A stretch of 64,000 nucleotides of DNA from Actinoplanes philippinensis (GCF_900113015.1 NZ_FONV01000028.1:1-64000); one strand, 5' to 3'. Positions 1-9,360 are shown, numbered from the stretch's first letter. Notes: generated by a model not told the origin, from the letters alone. A program made the numbers and translations.

Positions 1-1
1 G

Positions 2-691
2 ACCCACTTCACCGGCGGCAGCTCCCTGCCCGGCAACTTCCAGACCACCCTGTCCAGCTTCGCCGCGCTCGGCGTCGACGTCGCCCTCACCGAGGCCGAC
101 GTCACCAACGCGTCCGCCAGTCAGTACGCCGGTCTCACCCAGGCCTGCATGAACGTGCCGCGCTGCATCGGCATCACCACGTGGGGCATCCGCGACAGCG
201 ACTCCTGGCGCGGCAGCGAGAACCCGCTGCTGTTCGACCGCAACAGCAACCCCAAGGCGGCGTACGGCTCCGTGCTCAACGCCCTCAACGCCGCTTCCAC
301 GAACGTCCCCGGCACACAGCCGAGCTCGCCCGGCCCGCAGCCGAGCTCCCCGGGCCCGGTGCCGTCCAGCTCGTCCCCGGGCCCGTCGACGCCGTGCACC
401 GCGACATACCGCACCACCAGCACGTGGGGCGGCGGCTTCCAGGCCGAGGTCACCGTGGCCAACAACGGATCGGCCGCCCTCAACGGCTGGACCGTGAACC
501 TGACCCTGGCCGGCGGGCAGAGCCTGGTCAACGTCTGGAACGCGGTCAACAGCGGCACCGGTGGCGCGGTCGGCTTCCGCAACGCCGCCTACAACGGCTC
601 GATCGGTGCGAACGCCTCGACCACCTTCGGTTTCGTGGCCAACGGCAGCAGCGGCACCGCGCCCGCCGTCGTCTCCTGCACCAGTCCCTGA
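2..691 (+). CDS. Endo-1,4-beta-xylanase (GH10) with C-terminal CBM2, 5' end outside window
   Basis: This is the C-terminal part of a secreted xylan hydrolase; the start lies before the window. The first ~95 codons carry the end of a GH10 barrel: the LTEADV segment holds the expected nucleophile Glu (family form TELD), followed by ITTWGIRDSDSWR and the PLLFD..NPKAAY closing strand typical of GH10. A Pro/Ser linker (about 300-390) leads to a CBM2 cellulose-binding module (about 394-688) with the usual flanking Cys pair and conserved Trp residues (STWGGGF, GWTV, NVWNA). It acts outside the cell on plant xylan. The next gene, a secreted beta-helix protein, is co-directional 40 bp downstream. The family call is firm; substrate preference is inferred. 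Confidence 0.9.
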   Translation, partial: THFTGGSSLPGNFQTTLSSFAALGVDVALTEADVTNASASQYAGLTQACMNVPRCIGITTWGIRDSDSWRGSENPLLFDRNSNPKAAYGSVLNALNAASTNVPGTQPSSPGPQPSSPGPVPSSSSPGPSTPCTATYRTTSTWGGGFQAEVTVANNGSAALNGWTVNLTLAGGQSLVNVWNAVNSGTGGAVGFRNAAYNGSIGANASTTFGFVANGSSGTAPAVVSCTSP

Positions 692-731
692 CCAGCCCCG
701 CGCCATCCTGTCACGGAAGGAAGGGACCCCG

Positions 732-3107
732 GTGTCCGTACCATCGGCTCCGCTCGTCAAGAGATGGATCGCTGCCGCCGCAGCGGCCCTGACCACCGCC
801 TCGGCCGGCGTGGTGATCGGCGCCACGCCCGCGCTGGCGGCCGGCGCCACCCTCTACGCCGCGCCCTCGGGCACCGGGACCGCCTGCACCGCCGCCCAGC
901 CCTGCTCGCTGAGCGCCGCCCAGGCGGCGGTGCGGTCACTGATCCCCGCGATGGACGGCGACCTCGTCGTACAGCTGGCCGACGGGATCTACCGGCAGTC
1001 GGCGCCGCTGCGGCTGACCGCCGCCGACTCCGGCGCCAACGGGCACCGGGTGGTCTGGCAGGCGGCGCCCTCGGCCCGCCCGGTGATCAGCGGCGCCCGG
1101 GCGGTCACCGGCTGGTCGCTGGCCGACAGCGGCCGCAACATCTGGCGGGCCGGCGTGGGCGCCGGGATCGACAGCCGGCAGCTCTACGTCGACGGCGCGG
1201 TCGCCACCCGGGCCCGCACCCAGGTCAACCGAGCCGACTTCACCGCGGACAGCACCGGGCTGCGGTTCACCAACGGGGCGCTGTCCTACCTCAACAACCT
1301 GGCCGGGCAGAGCCGGATCCAGCTGGAGAGCGTGGGCTCCTTCACCGACCGGTACGTGTCGGTGCAGCGCATCAGCGGCAACCAGATCACCATGCAGCAG
1401 CCCGGATGGGGCAACAACAACTTCGGGTACGACACGTTCGCCCGGCCGCACCGGGCCGGGCCGCTCTACCTCACCAACGCCTACGAGTTCCTCGACTCAC
1501 CGGGGGAGTGGTACCTCGATCCGTCGGCCGGGGTCCTGTCGTACATCCCGCTCGCCGGGCAGAACATGGCGAGCGCCGCCGTCGAGCTGCCCAAGCTGCC
1601 GTCGCTGCTGCAGGTCGGCGGCACCTACGACGCCCCGGCACACCACATCACCTTCAGCGGCCTCACCTTCACCGGCACCAGCTGGCTCGGCCCGAGCAGC
1701 AATCAGGGGTACGCCGACCAGCAGACCGGTGCGTACATCACCGGCGACTGGAGCCGGCCCGCCTTCGACTCCTGCCACCAGGGTTGCCCGCAGTTCGAGG
1801 CCACCCGGCCGAACTGGCAGCAGTCGCCGGCCGCCGTGCAGGTCTCCGCCGCCGGTGAGATCACCTTCACCGACTCCCGGTTCGTCAACCTCGGGCAGAC
1901 GGCGATCGGCATCGGCAACGACGCCAACGCCCACGGCAGCGGTGTCGGGCTGGGCGCGAACACCGTCACGGTGACCCGCTCGGAGATCGCCCGCAACGTC
2001 GCCGGTGGCATCGTCGTCGGCGGGGTCCGGGCCGACGCCCACCACCCGGGCGACTCCCGCATGGTCAACCGCAACATCACGATCAGCGACAACCGGGTGC
2101 ACGACCTCGGCCTGGAGCACCGCGGCATCGTGTCGGTGCTGGCCACCTACGTCACCAACGCCGTCGTGTCGCACAACGAGGTGTACAACCTGCCCTACAC
2201 CGGCATGTCCATCGGCTACGGCTGGGGCTCCAACGACGCCGGCGGCAGCAACCACTACGCCGACCGGGGGCTGTACAACTACCAGCCGCGCTACTCCACG
2301 GCCACCACCGCGTCCGGCAACCAGCTCATCGGCAACTACGTGCACGACGTCATGCAGCAGATGACCGACGGCGGATGCATCTACACCCTGTCGGCCAACC
2401 CGGGCGCGCTGATCAACGACAACCACTGCCTGCGCAGCAGCGGGTTCGGGCTCTACTTCGACGAGGGATCCCGGTATTACACCGCCCGTGCCAACGTGTT
2501 CTCGTCCACCGGCACCTGGGCCACGGCCAACTACTGGTACGCCGAGAACATGGGCAACTTCACCGTCACCGGGAACTGGTCGACAAACGGCAGCACCAAC
2601 GTCACGAACGGCGACCGCGGCAATGTCGTGTCGGGCAACGTGACGGTGGCCAACGGCGCCTGGCCCGCCGGCGCTCAGGCCGTGATGGCGGCGGCCGGTC
2701 CCCGGCCCACCGGCGCGGACCAGGCGACCCGGCTGGTCGGGGTGCAGTCCGGCCGGTGCGTCGAGGTCACCGCCGCCACCAACGGCACCCCGGCGCAACT
2801 GGGCGACTGCGGCAGCGGCGTCAATCAGCGCTGGACCCACACCAGCGGCCGGCAGCTGCGGCTCAGCAGCGGCAAGTGCCTGGACGCCTCCGGCCAGGGC
2901 ACGGCCAACGGCACCGCGGTGATCGTCTGGGACTGCGGCACACAGGCCAACCAGCAGTGGAACCTCAACGCCGACGGCACCGTGACCGGCGTCCAGTCGG
3001 GACTGTGCCTCGACGCCGTCGGCAACGGCACCACCGCCGGCACCAGGATCAACCTGTGGACCTGCCACGGCGGCGCGAACCAGCGATGGACCAGATCCGC
3101 CACGTGA
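732..3107 (+). CDS. Secreted right-handed beta-helix protein with ricin-type (CBM13) lectin domain
   Basis: A 791-aa secreted protein. GTG at 732 is chosen because a GGAAGGAAGG ribosome site lies just upstream and a signal peptide follows (KRW, Ala-rich core, TPALAA). Residues ~40-640 form a beta-helix domain whose N-terminus (LYAAPSGTG..C.A..PC, GDLVVQLADGIYR) is typical of polysaccharide lyase/hydrolase folds of the pectate-lyase and GH141 type. About residues 665-790 are a ricin B trefoil with three QxW motifs (NQRW, NQQW, NQRW). It probably degrades plant polysaccharide together with the upstream xylanase. The exact linkage cut cannot be read from sequence. A strong bidirectional terminator follows. 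Confidence 0.82.
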   Translation: MSVPSAPLVKRWIAAAAAALTTASAGVVIGATPALAAGATLYAAPSGTGTACTAAQPCSLSAAQAAVRSLIPAMDGDLVVQLADGIYRQSAPLRLTAADSGANGHRVVWQAAPSARPVISGARAVTGWSLADSGRNIWRAGVGAGIDSRQLYVDGAVATRARTQVNRADFTADSTGLRFTNGALSYLNNLAGQSRIQLESVGSFTDRYVSVQRISGNQITMQQPGWGNNNFGYDTFARPHRAGPLYLTNAYEFLDSPGEWYLDPSAGVLSYIPLAGQNMASAAVELPKLPSLLQVGGTYDAPAHHITFSGLTFTGTSWLGPSSNQGYADQQTGAYITGDWSRPAFDSCHQGCPQFEATRPNWQQSPAAVQVSAAGEITFTDSRFVNLGQTAIGIGNDANAHGSGVGLGANTVTVTRSEIARNVAGGIVVGGVRADAHHPGDSRMVNRNITISDNRVHDLGLEHRGIVSVLATYVTNAVVSHNEVYNLPYTGMSIGYGWGSNDAGGSNHYADRGLYNYQPRYSTATTASGNQLIGNYVHDVMQQMTDGGCIYTLSANPGALINDNHCLRSSGFGLYFDEGSRYYTARANVFSSTGTWATANYWYAENMGNFTVTGNWSTNGSTNVTNGDRGNVVSGNVTVANGAWPAGAQAVMAAAGPRPTGADQATRLVGVQSGRCVEVTAATNGTPAQLGDCGSGVNQRWTHTSGRQLRLSSGKCLDASGQGTANGTAVIVWDCGTQANQQWNLNADGTVTGVQSGLCLDAVGNGTTAGTRINLWTCHGGANQRWTRSAT

Positions 3108-3141
3108 CGAGGACGACCGCCTCCGGGCGGCGGGTGGGGTA

Positions 3142-3178
3142 GAGGGCCGGGCGTTCAGACGGGGAACGCCCGGCCCTC
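3142..3178. terminator. Perfect 15-bp hairpin between convergent genes
   Basis: Arms 3142-3156 and 3164-3178 are exact reverse complements around a 7-nt loop. The hairpin sits between the beta-helix gene and the convergent GntR gene, so it can terminate both. There is no U-run, as is common in high-GC actinomycetes. Confidence 0.85.
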
Positions 3179-3194
3179 GCCATGCGTGACGCCG

Positions 3195-3947
3195 CTAACC
3201 GTCCGTGTCCGGCCGGGGCGGCTCGAACCGCCGCTGCTGCCAGGAGCCGATGATGTGCTCACGCATCGCCCGCTCCGCCGCGAGCACGTCCTGGCGGGCG
3301 ATCGCGTCGACGACCACGGCGTGCTGGTCGAGGGTGGAGTCGAAGGCGCCCTCGTACAACATGCCGTGGTACCGGTTGCTCTCCAGCGCCCGCCGGTACA
3401 GCCGCTTCGTGATGTTCTCCGCCAGCCGGTTGCGCGACAGCTCCATCACCGTGAGATGGAAGACGACATCGGCCTGGCGGAACGAGTCGCTCTCGTGCAG
3501 CATCTCGCGCATCACCTGCAAGGCGTGCTCGATGCGGGTCAGCTCCTCCGCGGTACGGCGAGCGGCGACCACCCCGGCCATCGCGCCCTCCAGGTTGCCC
3601 CGCACCACGGTCAGCTCGTCCAGCACACCCAGGGACTCGTCGTTGTCGATCAGCGCGGACAGCACGACCGGGTCGAGCATGTTCCACGACCCGGACTGGG
3701 CCACCTGCGTGCCCCGGCCCTGGCTGATGATCACCAGGCCCTTCTCCTCGAGCCGCTTGGCCGACTCGCGGATGACGGTGCGGCTGACCCCGAAATGCTC
3801 GCTGAGCGGTCCCTCGGGCGGCAGCAGCGTCCCCTCGGCCAGCTCCCCGGTGACGATCAGCTCGACCAGCTCGGTCACGACGGCGACGCTCAACCGCTCG
3901 GCACGGCGTCGGGGAGGCATGCTGAACGCATCGGGATAGGCCGTCAT
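3195..3947 (-). CDS. GntR-family regulator, FadR subfamily (FCD domain)
   Basis: A 250-aa DNA-binding repressor or activator. Residues ~20-85 form the winged helix (LPPEGPLSEHFGVSRTVIRES, then KGLVIISQGRGTQV); residues ~105-235 form an all-helical FCD ligand domain with the metal-binding pattern expected of the family (Asp in LDELTVVRG, His in VVFHLTVMEL, His in LDQHAVVV). FCD regulators usually sense sugar acids or other small organic acids. The adjacent xylanase and beta-helix genes make sugar-acid control plausible, but this is inferred from position. The ATG start lies 19 bp from an 11-bp inverted repeat that could be its operator. Confidence 0.88.
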   Translation of the reverse strand: MTAYPDAFSMPPRRRAERLSVAVVTELVELIVTGELAEGTLLPPEGPLSEHFGVSRTVIRESAKRLEEKGLVIISQGRGTQVAQSGSWNMLDPVVLSALIDNDESLGVLDELTVVRGNLEGAMAGVVAARRTAEELTRIEHALQVMREMLHESDSFRQADVVFHLTVMELSRNRLAENITKRLYRRALESNRYHGMLYEGAFDSTLDQHAVVVDAIARQDVLAAERAMREHIIGSWQQRRFEPPRPDTDG

Positions 3948-3965
3948 AGTCGGTGACCTTACTCA

Positions 3966-3991
3966 GTGATCCACGGCGGGCCGTGGATCAC
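3966..3991. promoter_or_regulatory. 11-bp inverted repeat upstream of GntR gene
   Basis: GTGATCCACGG (3966-3976) and CCGTGGATCAC (3981-3991) are perfect reverse complements with a CGGG loop. The site is immediately after the GNAT stop and 19 bp before the GntR start, so it may terminate the GNAT transcript, serve as a GntR operator, or both. Confidence 0.6.
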
Positions 3992-3998
3992 CGAGGCG

Positions 3999-4508
3999 TC
4001 AGGGGGTGGCCAGGTAGTAGTTCACGGCGGGGAGCCCGGTGAAGCCGGCCGCCTCGTAGAGGGCACGGGCGGGCGCGTGGCCGGGATCGCCACCGGTTCC
4101 GACGTGGACGAGGTCGTTGCCGGCGGCGCGGAGCCGCTCGACGGCGAACGCCATCAGGGCCCGGCCGTGACCACGACGCTGATGCTCCGGGTGCACGGCG
4201 ATCATCTCGATGATTCCCAGTGACTGCTCCCGGTCCTGCCGGAGAACGACGAAGCCCACCGGCACATCGTCGGCGGTGACCAGGACGAACGGTTCGGCAT
4301 CGCCGGCGAGACAGTGCTCGCGGACGCTGTCCGCCTGCGCGGTCCGCCAGTCCGGCCGGTACAGCAGGCCGAAGATCGCGGACCCGAGGACGTTCTCGAA
4401 CGATACGAAGACGGGCTCCCACGCCTGCAGGGACAGCTCGACGAGGGCCGCCAGGTCGGCGGGCGCCAGCGGCCGGATCCGGCGGGTGGGATGGGTTTTT
4501 CCGGACAT
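3999..4508 (-). CDS. GNAT-family N-acetyltransferase
   Basis: A 169-aa acetyltransferase. ATG at 4508 is preferred over an in-frame GTG at 4526 because a CGGAG-type ribosome site lies 8 nt before it. The acetyl-CoA site is clear: IEMIAVHPEHQRRGHGRAL is motif A (Q/RxxGxG/A), and ARALYEAAGF is motif B. The substrate (amine, peptide or antibiotic) cannot be told. The gene stands alone, upstream of the GntR gene on the same strand. Confidence 0.88.
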   Translation of the reverse strand: MSGKTHPTRRIRPLAPADLAALVELSLQAWEPVFVSFENVLGSAIFGLLYRPDWRTAQADSVREHCLAGDAEPFVLVTADDVPVGFVVLRQDREQSLGIIEMIAVHPEHQRRGHGRALMAFAVERLRAAGNDLVHVGTGGDPGHAPARALYEAAGFTGLPAVNYYLATP

Positions 4509-4563
4509 GCGAATGCTCCGTTCCACGACGATGAGGACGAGGAAAGCGGCGGAGCGGGATGGT

Positions 4564-4603
4564 GCCGGGCGCTCGCCGCTCAGCGGCGGCGAGTCCGCCC
4601 GGC
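4564..4603 (-). terminator. Two-part hairpin after the ABC exporter operon
   Basis: Outer arms GCCGGGC (4564-4570, 4597-4603) and inner arms CTCGCCGC/GCGGCGAG (4572-4579, 4586-4593) form a long stem just downstream of the FtsX-type permease stop on the minus strand. Confidence 0.65.
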
Positions 4604-4656
4604 GGCCGGGCAGCAGCAGACGAAGGTCATGGGCGCCACGCTAACCCAACACCGGT

Positions 4657-6900
4657 CTATTCAAAACGGAGATCCTCGGTACGGGTGACCCGCCGCACCG
4701 CCGGCAGCAGGACCACCATCGTGGTGACCAGCACCAGCCCGGCGCCGGCCACGACCGGAGTCAGGACCGTCGCGGCCGTGAAGGTGACCGGCAGCTGGGA
4801 CAGCCGCATCAGCAGCGCCCCGATCCCGGCCCCCGCGCCGACGGCCAGCACGAGCCCGGCCCCGACCGGCACCACCACCTGCAGCAGCACCGACCAGACG
4901 ACGGTGCCGTTGCGGGCGCCGACCGCGGCCAGCACGCCCAGGATCCGGCGTCGCTCGTGCAGCCGGGACGCCACGTCGAGCAGCAGGCCGGCCGTCATCA
5001 GCAGCAGCACCAGCACCGACCCGATGTCCAGCGCGACCCGCAGCGGCTCGAACGGGTCCGTCTCCGAGGCCGATCCGGCGAACAGCGCGAGCGGGTCGAT
5101 CTCGGCGGCCACCGCCCGGACCTGCCCGGCCACCTCGGCCGGTCGTGCGGTGGTGAACACCCGGGTCTCGACGAAACTCGGTTCGACGCGGGCCAGCTGG
5201 GCCGGCATGGTGGTCAGCAGCACGCTGGGTCCCGGGCCGCCGATCGTGTCGTCGATGATCGTGGCGCGCCCGGCGTGGGCCGGGACGGCGACCTTGGGCC
5301 CGGCGACCGGATCGGTGGCGCCGACGTCCACGATCATCGGCTTGTCCGTCGGCTGGGTGGTGAAGGCGGCGCCGGGCTTGCATCCCTGCAGGACGGCGAT
5401 CTGGCTCAGGGACCGGCAGTCGCCGACGATCAGATTGCGGCGGCCGAGTCCCTCGCCGAACAACAGGTACTGGGCCACCGTTCCGGCCCGCACGCCGTCC
5501 ACCCGCTCGAACATCTCGGTGCGCTCGCGCATGGCGGCCGGGCTCTGCGCACCCCGGGCCTGCAGCAGGAAGGCCAACTCGTCCGGAGAGTGCGGCCCGC
5601 CGGCGGCGACCGCGAACACCGACTGCAGGGCGATCGCCCCGGCCACCGCGACGACGATGCCACCGACCGCCCGGGTGGAACTCGCCGGGTTACGGCGCAA
5701 CTGCTGGGAGGCGAGCTGCCAGGACACGGTGTCGGCGGGCAGCAGCCGGGCCACCAGCGGCACCAGGTACGGCAGGAGCGGGATCACGGTCGCGATCAGC
5801 AGGATCACGCCCAGCCCGATCCGCCCCTCGCCGACGTCCGTGCGGCCCTGCAACACCGGATACAGCAGGGGCAGGCTCGCGGCCAGCGGGACGAGCCGCC
5901 ACCACAGCCGGCCCCGCCACACCTCGGCCTCACGCAGCACCCCGAGCGGCTCGACGGTCACACCGCGGAAGCCGAGCAGGGTGACCCCGGCCGCCAGCGC
6001 CACGATCAGCGCCACCGCGAGGACGGCCAGAAGCGGCGCCGGGCGTACGTCGCCGGGGTACACGCTGATGTCGAGGAAGTGGAAACGGGCGGCTTGGTGG
6101 CGTACCCCCAGATATGCCGCCGTGCCCAGAAGCAGGCCGAGACCGGCCGGGACCAGGCTCTCGCCGACCGCCATCCGCAGGATGGCCCGGCTGTCCGCGC
6201 CGATCAGCCGGATCGCGGCCAGCCGCCGGTCGCGGGTGTCGCCGCCGAAGCGCAGCGCGGCCGCGATGAAGAGCGCCACCGGCGTGAGCAGGGTGGCCAC
6301 CAGGACCACGATGATCACGTACGTGCCCACGCCGCCGTCCGGGTCGTCCTCGGGGAACCCGAACCGGTCGACCCGCCACGAACTCACCTCCACCAGCGAC
6401 GTCACCCGCTCGTATCCGGCGTAGTAGGCGAACTCCTGCGGACCGGACAGCCCGGCCGGGGCGATCGTGCCGGCCACCTCGTACGGGATCTGCCGTCGCA
6501 GCGTCGCCCCGTCCGGCCCGGCCAGCGCCGCCTGGAGCGCCGGAGACGCGTACATCCGATGCTCGCCCGGAAAGGCCGTCACCCCCGGCGGCAGGGGCGC
6601 GTCCGGCGTCTCCGGCCAGATCAGCCGGCCACGGATCTGATTGTCGCGCCACTGGCCGTCCACACCGGCCACGATCGTGGTCCGCCCGGCCGGGATCTGC
6701 TCACCCGCCACGAAGTCGGATCGCGCCTCGGCGCGGGCGTGCCGGGCGTCCAGCATGACCGGCACCGACGCGGCCAGCAGCAGCCCGGTCGCGCCGACCG
6801 CCACACCCACCGTCGCCAGCGCGGTGCGGACCCCGCCGCGCCGCCCGCCGGCGAACGCCAGCCGCATGCCGAGGGCCAGCTCGGCGAGGATCCGCCTCAC
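4657..6900 (-). CDS. ABC transporter permease, FtsX/MacB superfamily (duplicated)
   Basis: A 747-aa integral membrane subunit with two FtsX-type units. It has an N-terminal TM (LATVGVAVGATGLLLAAS), a large extracytoplasmic domain (~50-200), a block of three TMs (~205-315), a further TM pair (~335-380), a second TM (GGIVVAVAGAIALQSVFAV) with another extracytoplasmic domain, and a final TM triplet. This is the usual architecture of actinomycete permeases that extrude peptides, lipids or antibiotics. Its ATG overlaps the stop of the ATPase gene by 4 nt, so the two are translationally coupled. The cargo is unknown. Confidence 0.88.
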   Translation of the reverse strand: MRRILAELALGMRLAFAGGRRGGVRTALATVGVAVGATGLLLAASVPVMLDARHARAEARSDFVAGEQIPAGRTTIVAGVDGQWRDNQIRGRLIWPETPDAPLPPGVTAFPGEHRMYASPALQAALAGPDGATLRRQIPYEVAGTIAPAGLSGPQEFAYYAGYERVTSLVEVSSWRVDRFGFPEDDPDGGVGTYVIIVVLVATLLTPVALFIAAALRFGGDTRDRRLAAIRLIGADSRAILRMAVGESLVPAGLGLLLGTAAYLGVRHQAARFHFLDISVYPGDVRPAPLLAVLAVALIVALAAGVTLLGFRGVTVEPLGVLREAEVWRGRLWWRLVPLAASLPLLYPVLQGRTDVGEGRIGLGVILLIATVIPLLPYLVPLVARLLPADTVSWQLASQQLRRNPASSTRAVGGIVVAVAGAIALQSVFAVAAGGPHSPDELAFLLQARGAQSPAAMRERTEMFERVDGVRAGTVAQYLLFGEGLGRRNLIVGDCRSLSQIAVLQGCKPGAAFTTQPTDKPMIVDVGATDPVAGPKVAVPAHAGRATIIDDTIGGPGPSVLLTTMPAQLARVEPSFVETRVFTTARPAEVAGQVRAVAAEIDPLALFAGSASETDPFEPLRVALDIGSVLVLLLMTAGLLLDVASRLHERRRILGVLAAVGARNGTVVWSVLLQVVVPVGAGLVLAVGAGAGIGALLMRLSQLPVTFTAATVLTPVVAGAGLVLVTTMVVLLPAVRRVTRTEDLRFE

Positions 6901-7574
6901 CGGGCGCCCGCCCGGCTCGCGCTGCGGCCGTCACGGACCACGACACCCCGATCGGCGTACGCGGCCACGCGCGCGTCATGAGTGACGAGCACGACCGCGG
7001 CGCCGGACTCCCGCGCCGCATCGGTGAGCATGTCCATCACCTGCTCCCCGGTGACCGAGTCGAGCGCACCGGTCGGCTCGTCGGCGAAGATCACCTTCGG
7101 CCCGGTGACCAGGGCCCGGGCCACGGCGATGCGCTGCTGCTGCCCGCCGGAGAGCTGACCCGGCCGCGACCGCGCCCGGTCGGCCAGGCCGAGCCGGTCC
7201 ATCAGGCCGGCCGCCCGCCGCTCCGCCGTCCGGCGCGGCACCCCGTCGAGCCGCAGCGGCAGCGCCACATTCTGCAGGGCGGTCAGCTCCGGCACCAGCT
7301 GCCCGAACTGGAACACGAACCCGAACTCGCGGCGCCGCACCGCGCTGAGCCGGACGTCACCGAGCTCGGCCAGGGCCTGACCGGCGTAGATCACCCTCCC
7401 CGCGTCCGGCCGGATCAGCCCGGCGGCACAGTGCAGCAGGGTGGACTTGCCCGACCCGGACGGCCCCATCACCGACACGACCTCCCCGGCGTGCACCGCC
7501 AGGTCGGCGCCGGCCAGCGCGACCGTCGGCCCGTAGGTCTTGTGCAGTTGCTCGGCCATCAGCAGCGCGGTCAC
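6897..7574 (-). CDS. ABC transporter ATP-binding protein (MacB/LolD type)
   Basis: A 225-aa ATPase that powers the downstream permease. Walker A is GPSGSGKST, the signature is LSGGQQQR, and Walker B is VIFADEPTGALD, followed by the H-loop VTHDARV. The short single-domain form with the EPTGALD signature is typical of the MacB/LolD group. The GTG start at 7574 overlaps the PadR stop (GTGA); an in-frame ATG sits at 7559. Order PadR-ATPase-permease with overlaps at both joints indicates one operon. Confidence 0.92.
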   Translation of the reverse strand: MTALLMAEQLHKTYGPTVALAGADLAVHAGEVVSVMGPSGSGKSTLLHCAAGLIRPDAGRVIYAGQALAELGDVRLSAVRRREFGFVFQFGQLVPELTALQNVALPLRLDGVPRRTAERRAAGLMDRLGLADRARSRPGQLSGGQQQRIAVARALVTGPKVIFADEPTGALDSVTGEQVMDMLTDAARESGAAVVLVTHDARVAAYADRGVVVRDGRSASRAGAR

Positions 7575-8095
7575 CGGCGAACCTGCTCGGCGAGCTGGTC
7601 GAGAACGGTCGCGGTGTGTTCCAGCCAGCGCAGATCCGCCTCCAGGTGGAACAGCGCGTGGTCGCAGACGAGCCGGTCGGCCAGGTCGCCGCCACGCTTG
7701 CGGCGGGTCAGCTCCCGCATCATCACCAGGTGCTCCTCCCGCTGCACGTCCAGGACGGCGGCGGGGGAGCGCCCGGTGAGCAGCGCGCCGATCACCTTGG
7801 CGTAGAGGCTGCTCTTCAGGTACTGATCGGGTTTCTCGGGCTCGTCGAGCCACCGCTGCACGTCGGTCACACCGGCGTCGGTGATCGTGTAACGCTTCCG
7901 GTCGGGCCCGTGCTCGCTGTCGGCGCCGTCCACCGTCACCAGGCCGTTCTTGAGCAGTTTGGCCAGCGTCGTGTAGACCTGCGCGTAGTGCAGCGGCCGA
8001 TCGCTGCCGAAATGCTGGTCGTAGGCGCGCTTCAGGTCGTACCCATGCTGCGGCTGCCCTTCGAGCAGAGCCAGAAACGCCGTCGCGATCGTCAT
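7571..8095 (-). CDS. PadR-family transcriptional regulator
   Basis: A 174-aa regulator. Residues ~5-80 are the PadR winged helix (LALLEGQPQHGYDLKRAYDQHF, then YAQVYTTLAKLLKNGLV), with an R-K-Y-T-ITDAG wing. Residues ~95-170 form the C-terminal helical dimerisation domain (Vir_act_alpha_C-like). PadR proteins often repress adjacent ABC exporters and are released by drug-like ligands; the operon here fits that. A candidate operator lies 10-29 bp upstream of the ATG. Confidence 0.9.
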   Translation of the reverse strand: MTIATAFLALLEGQPQHGYDLKRAYDQHFGSDRPLHYAQVYTTLAKLLKNGLVTVDGADSEHGPDRKRYTITDAGVTDVQRWLDEPEKPDQYLKSSLYAKVIGALLTGRSPAAVLDVQREEHLVMMRELTRRKRGGDLADRLVCDHALFHLEADLRWLEHTATVLDQLAEQVRR

Positions 8096-8104
8096 GGCGC
8101 GCCA

Positions 8105-8124
8105 CTATACACATGGCTGCATAG
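8105..8124. promoter_or_regulatory. Candidate PadR operator
   Basis: CTATAC-N8-GCATAG is a near-perfect dyad (one mismatch) directly upstream of padR in otherwise GC-rich DNA. Its size and AT-richness fit PadR sites; binding is inferred. Confidence 0.45.
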
Positions 8125-8262
8125 TCGCCGGGCGGTCACCGATGCCGCCAACACGGCGTGAGCGCCTCGTGGGCGGTCTCCAGACGTCGCACTCCGGGAG
8201 AGCGTCGCGGAACGCCGTGTCGCCGAGGTCTGTTCGCCGGGCTCGGGGAGGTCCTTCCTCCT

Positions 8263-9360
8263 CTATCGCTCTGCGGTGAGGGCCGACCCGAGGTGCTCGA
8301 TCGAGAGGGCCTTCGTCAGGGTCCAGCTGATCTGTGCCGGTGTCAGCTCCTCGCCGGCCATGCGTCGTCGTGCGATGTCCGCGCATCGGTCGAGCATGCG
8401 TTCACCCAGCCGCCGGGTGGCCTCCTCGGCCGCTCGGGCACGCTGGGACGGCAGCAGCCGTACGAGAACGACCCAGGGCTGGGCGAGGTAGTCCCAGGCG
8501 AACTGCAACCTGGCGGCGACCTCCACCACGACGAGCGTGACCACCGCCGGATCCAGGTCGACGTTCATGACCGCCATGAGGCGTGCCACCATGGCGGCCT
8601 GGACGTGGCGCAGCTCGTCGTCGATGGCGATGTGCGGCCGCAGAGCGACGGCCCGGGCCATGCGGACCGCCCGGTCAATCACCTCGTGCCCCTCGGCCGT
8701 CCGCAGCTCCGACGAGACCCGCTGATAGGCGGCCAGGGTTCGCCGGGCCGCTTCGGGCAGCTCACGCGAGATCGCCGCGGCCAGCTCGGCCACGCCCCAC
8801 GCCGGCAGCACCATCGAACCGATCGTCCGTGGCTCGGCCAGGACCGGGAAGGCCCGGCCCTCCGCCACCGGCAGGTCCAGGCCGTCCAGATGTGCGGCGA
8901 GGGCGCTCACCGCTGGATCGTCAGCGGCCGGGCATTGCGTGAGCACGAGGAATACCGGCACCTCCGCCGCGAGCCGGCCGACCAGATCGATCTCGAACTG
9001 CTCGAAGCGCCCGTCCCACGAGCGTACGCAGAACAGTACGAAGTGCAGGCGGTCCCGCTGCTCGCCGCGCTGCAGCTCCCGGATGTGCCTGGCGATCTCG
9101 TCGAGGACGTCAGCTGCCGACCGGCCCAGCTCGATGCCGGGCGTGTCGTAGAGCACGAGGGGCACGCCCGGCAAGCCGTGGCGGGTGATGTGCCCGGTGA
9201 CCGGTCCACCGACGCCGACCTCGGCGACTTCGCGCCCGAAGATGGCGTTGACCAGGGTGCTCTTGCCCACGCCGGATTTGCCGACCAGCATCATGGTGAG
9301 GGTCGTGCTGTCGTCCAGGGCGGCCGACAGCGCGCGCTGGAGGTCGCTCAGTTCGTCCAC
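8263..9360 (-). CDS. Era-like P-loop GTPase, second of an overlapping pair
   Basis: A 365-aa predicted GTPase. GTG at 9360 is chosen because it gives a normal N-terminus and a 13-nt overlap with the upstream paralogue. G1 is GKSGVGKST (27-35), G3 is DTPG (72-75). The usual G4 NKxD is replaced by TQCPAADD (141-148), so base recognition may be altered. The region after ~220 aligns by eye with the DUF697-like tail of the paralogue but has lost much of its small-residue hydrophobic character (RLQFAWDYLAQPWVVLV). The pair probably arose by duplication. Substrate and partner are unknown; possible roles include membrane remodelling, RNA/ribosome work or defence. Confidence 0.82.
   Translation of the reverse strand: MDELSDLQRALSAALDDSTTLTMMLVGKSGVGKSTLVNAIFGREVAEVGVGGPVTGHITRHGLPGVPLVLYDTPGIELGRSAADVLDEIARHIRELQRGEQRDRLHFVLFCVRSWDGRFEQFEIDLVGRLAAEVPVFLVLTQCPAADDPAVSALAAHLDGLDLPVAEGRAFPVLAEPRTIGSMVLPAWGVAELAAAISRELPEAARRTLAAYQRVSSELRTAEGHEVIDRAVRMARAVALRPHIAIDDELRHVQAAMVARLMAVMNVDLDPAVVTLVVVEVAARLQFAWDYLAQPWVVLVRLLPSQRARAAEEATRRLGERMLDRCADIARRRMAGEELTPAQISWTLTKALSIEHLGSALTAER

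Noticed and set aside
1497..3068. Long antisense open frames opposite the beta-helix gene and many other genes
   Set aside because: They follow third-position GC bias on the opposite strand and show only Val/Gly/Arg-rich translations without domains.
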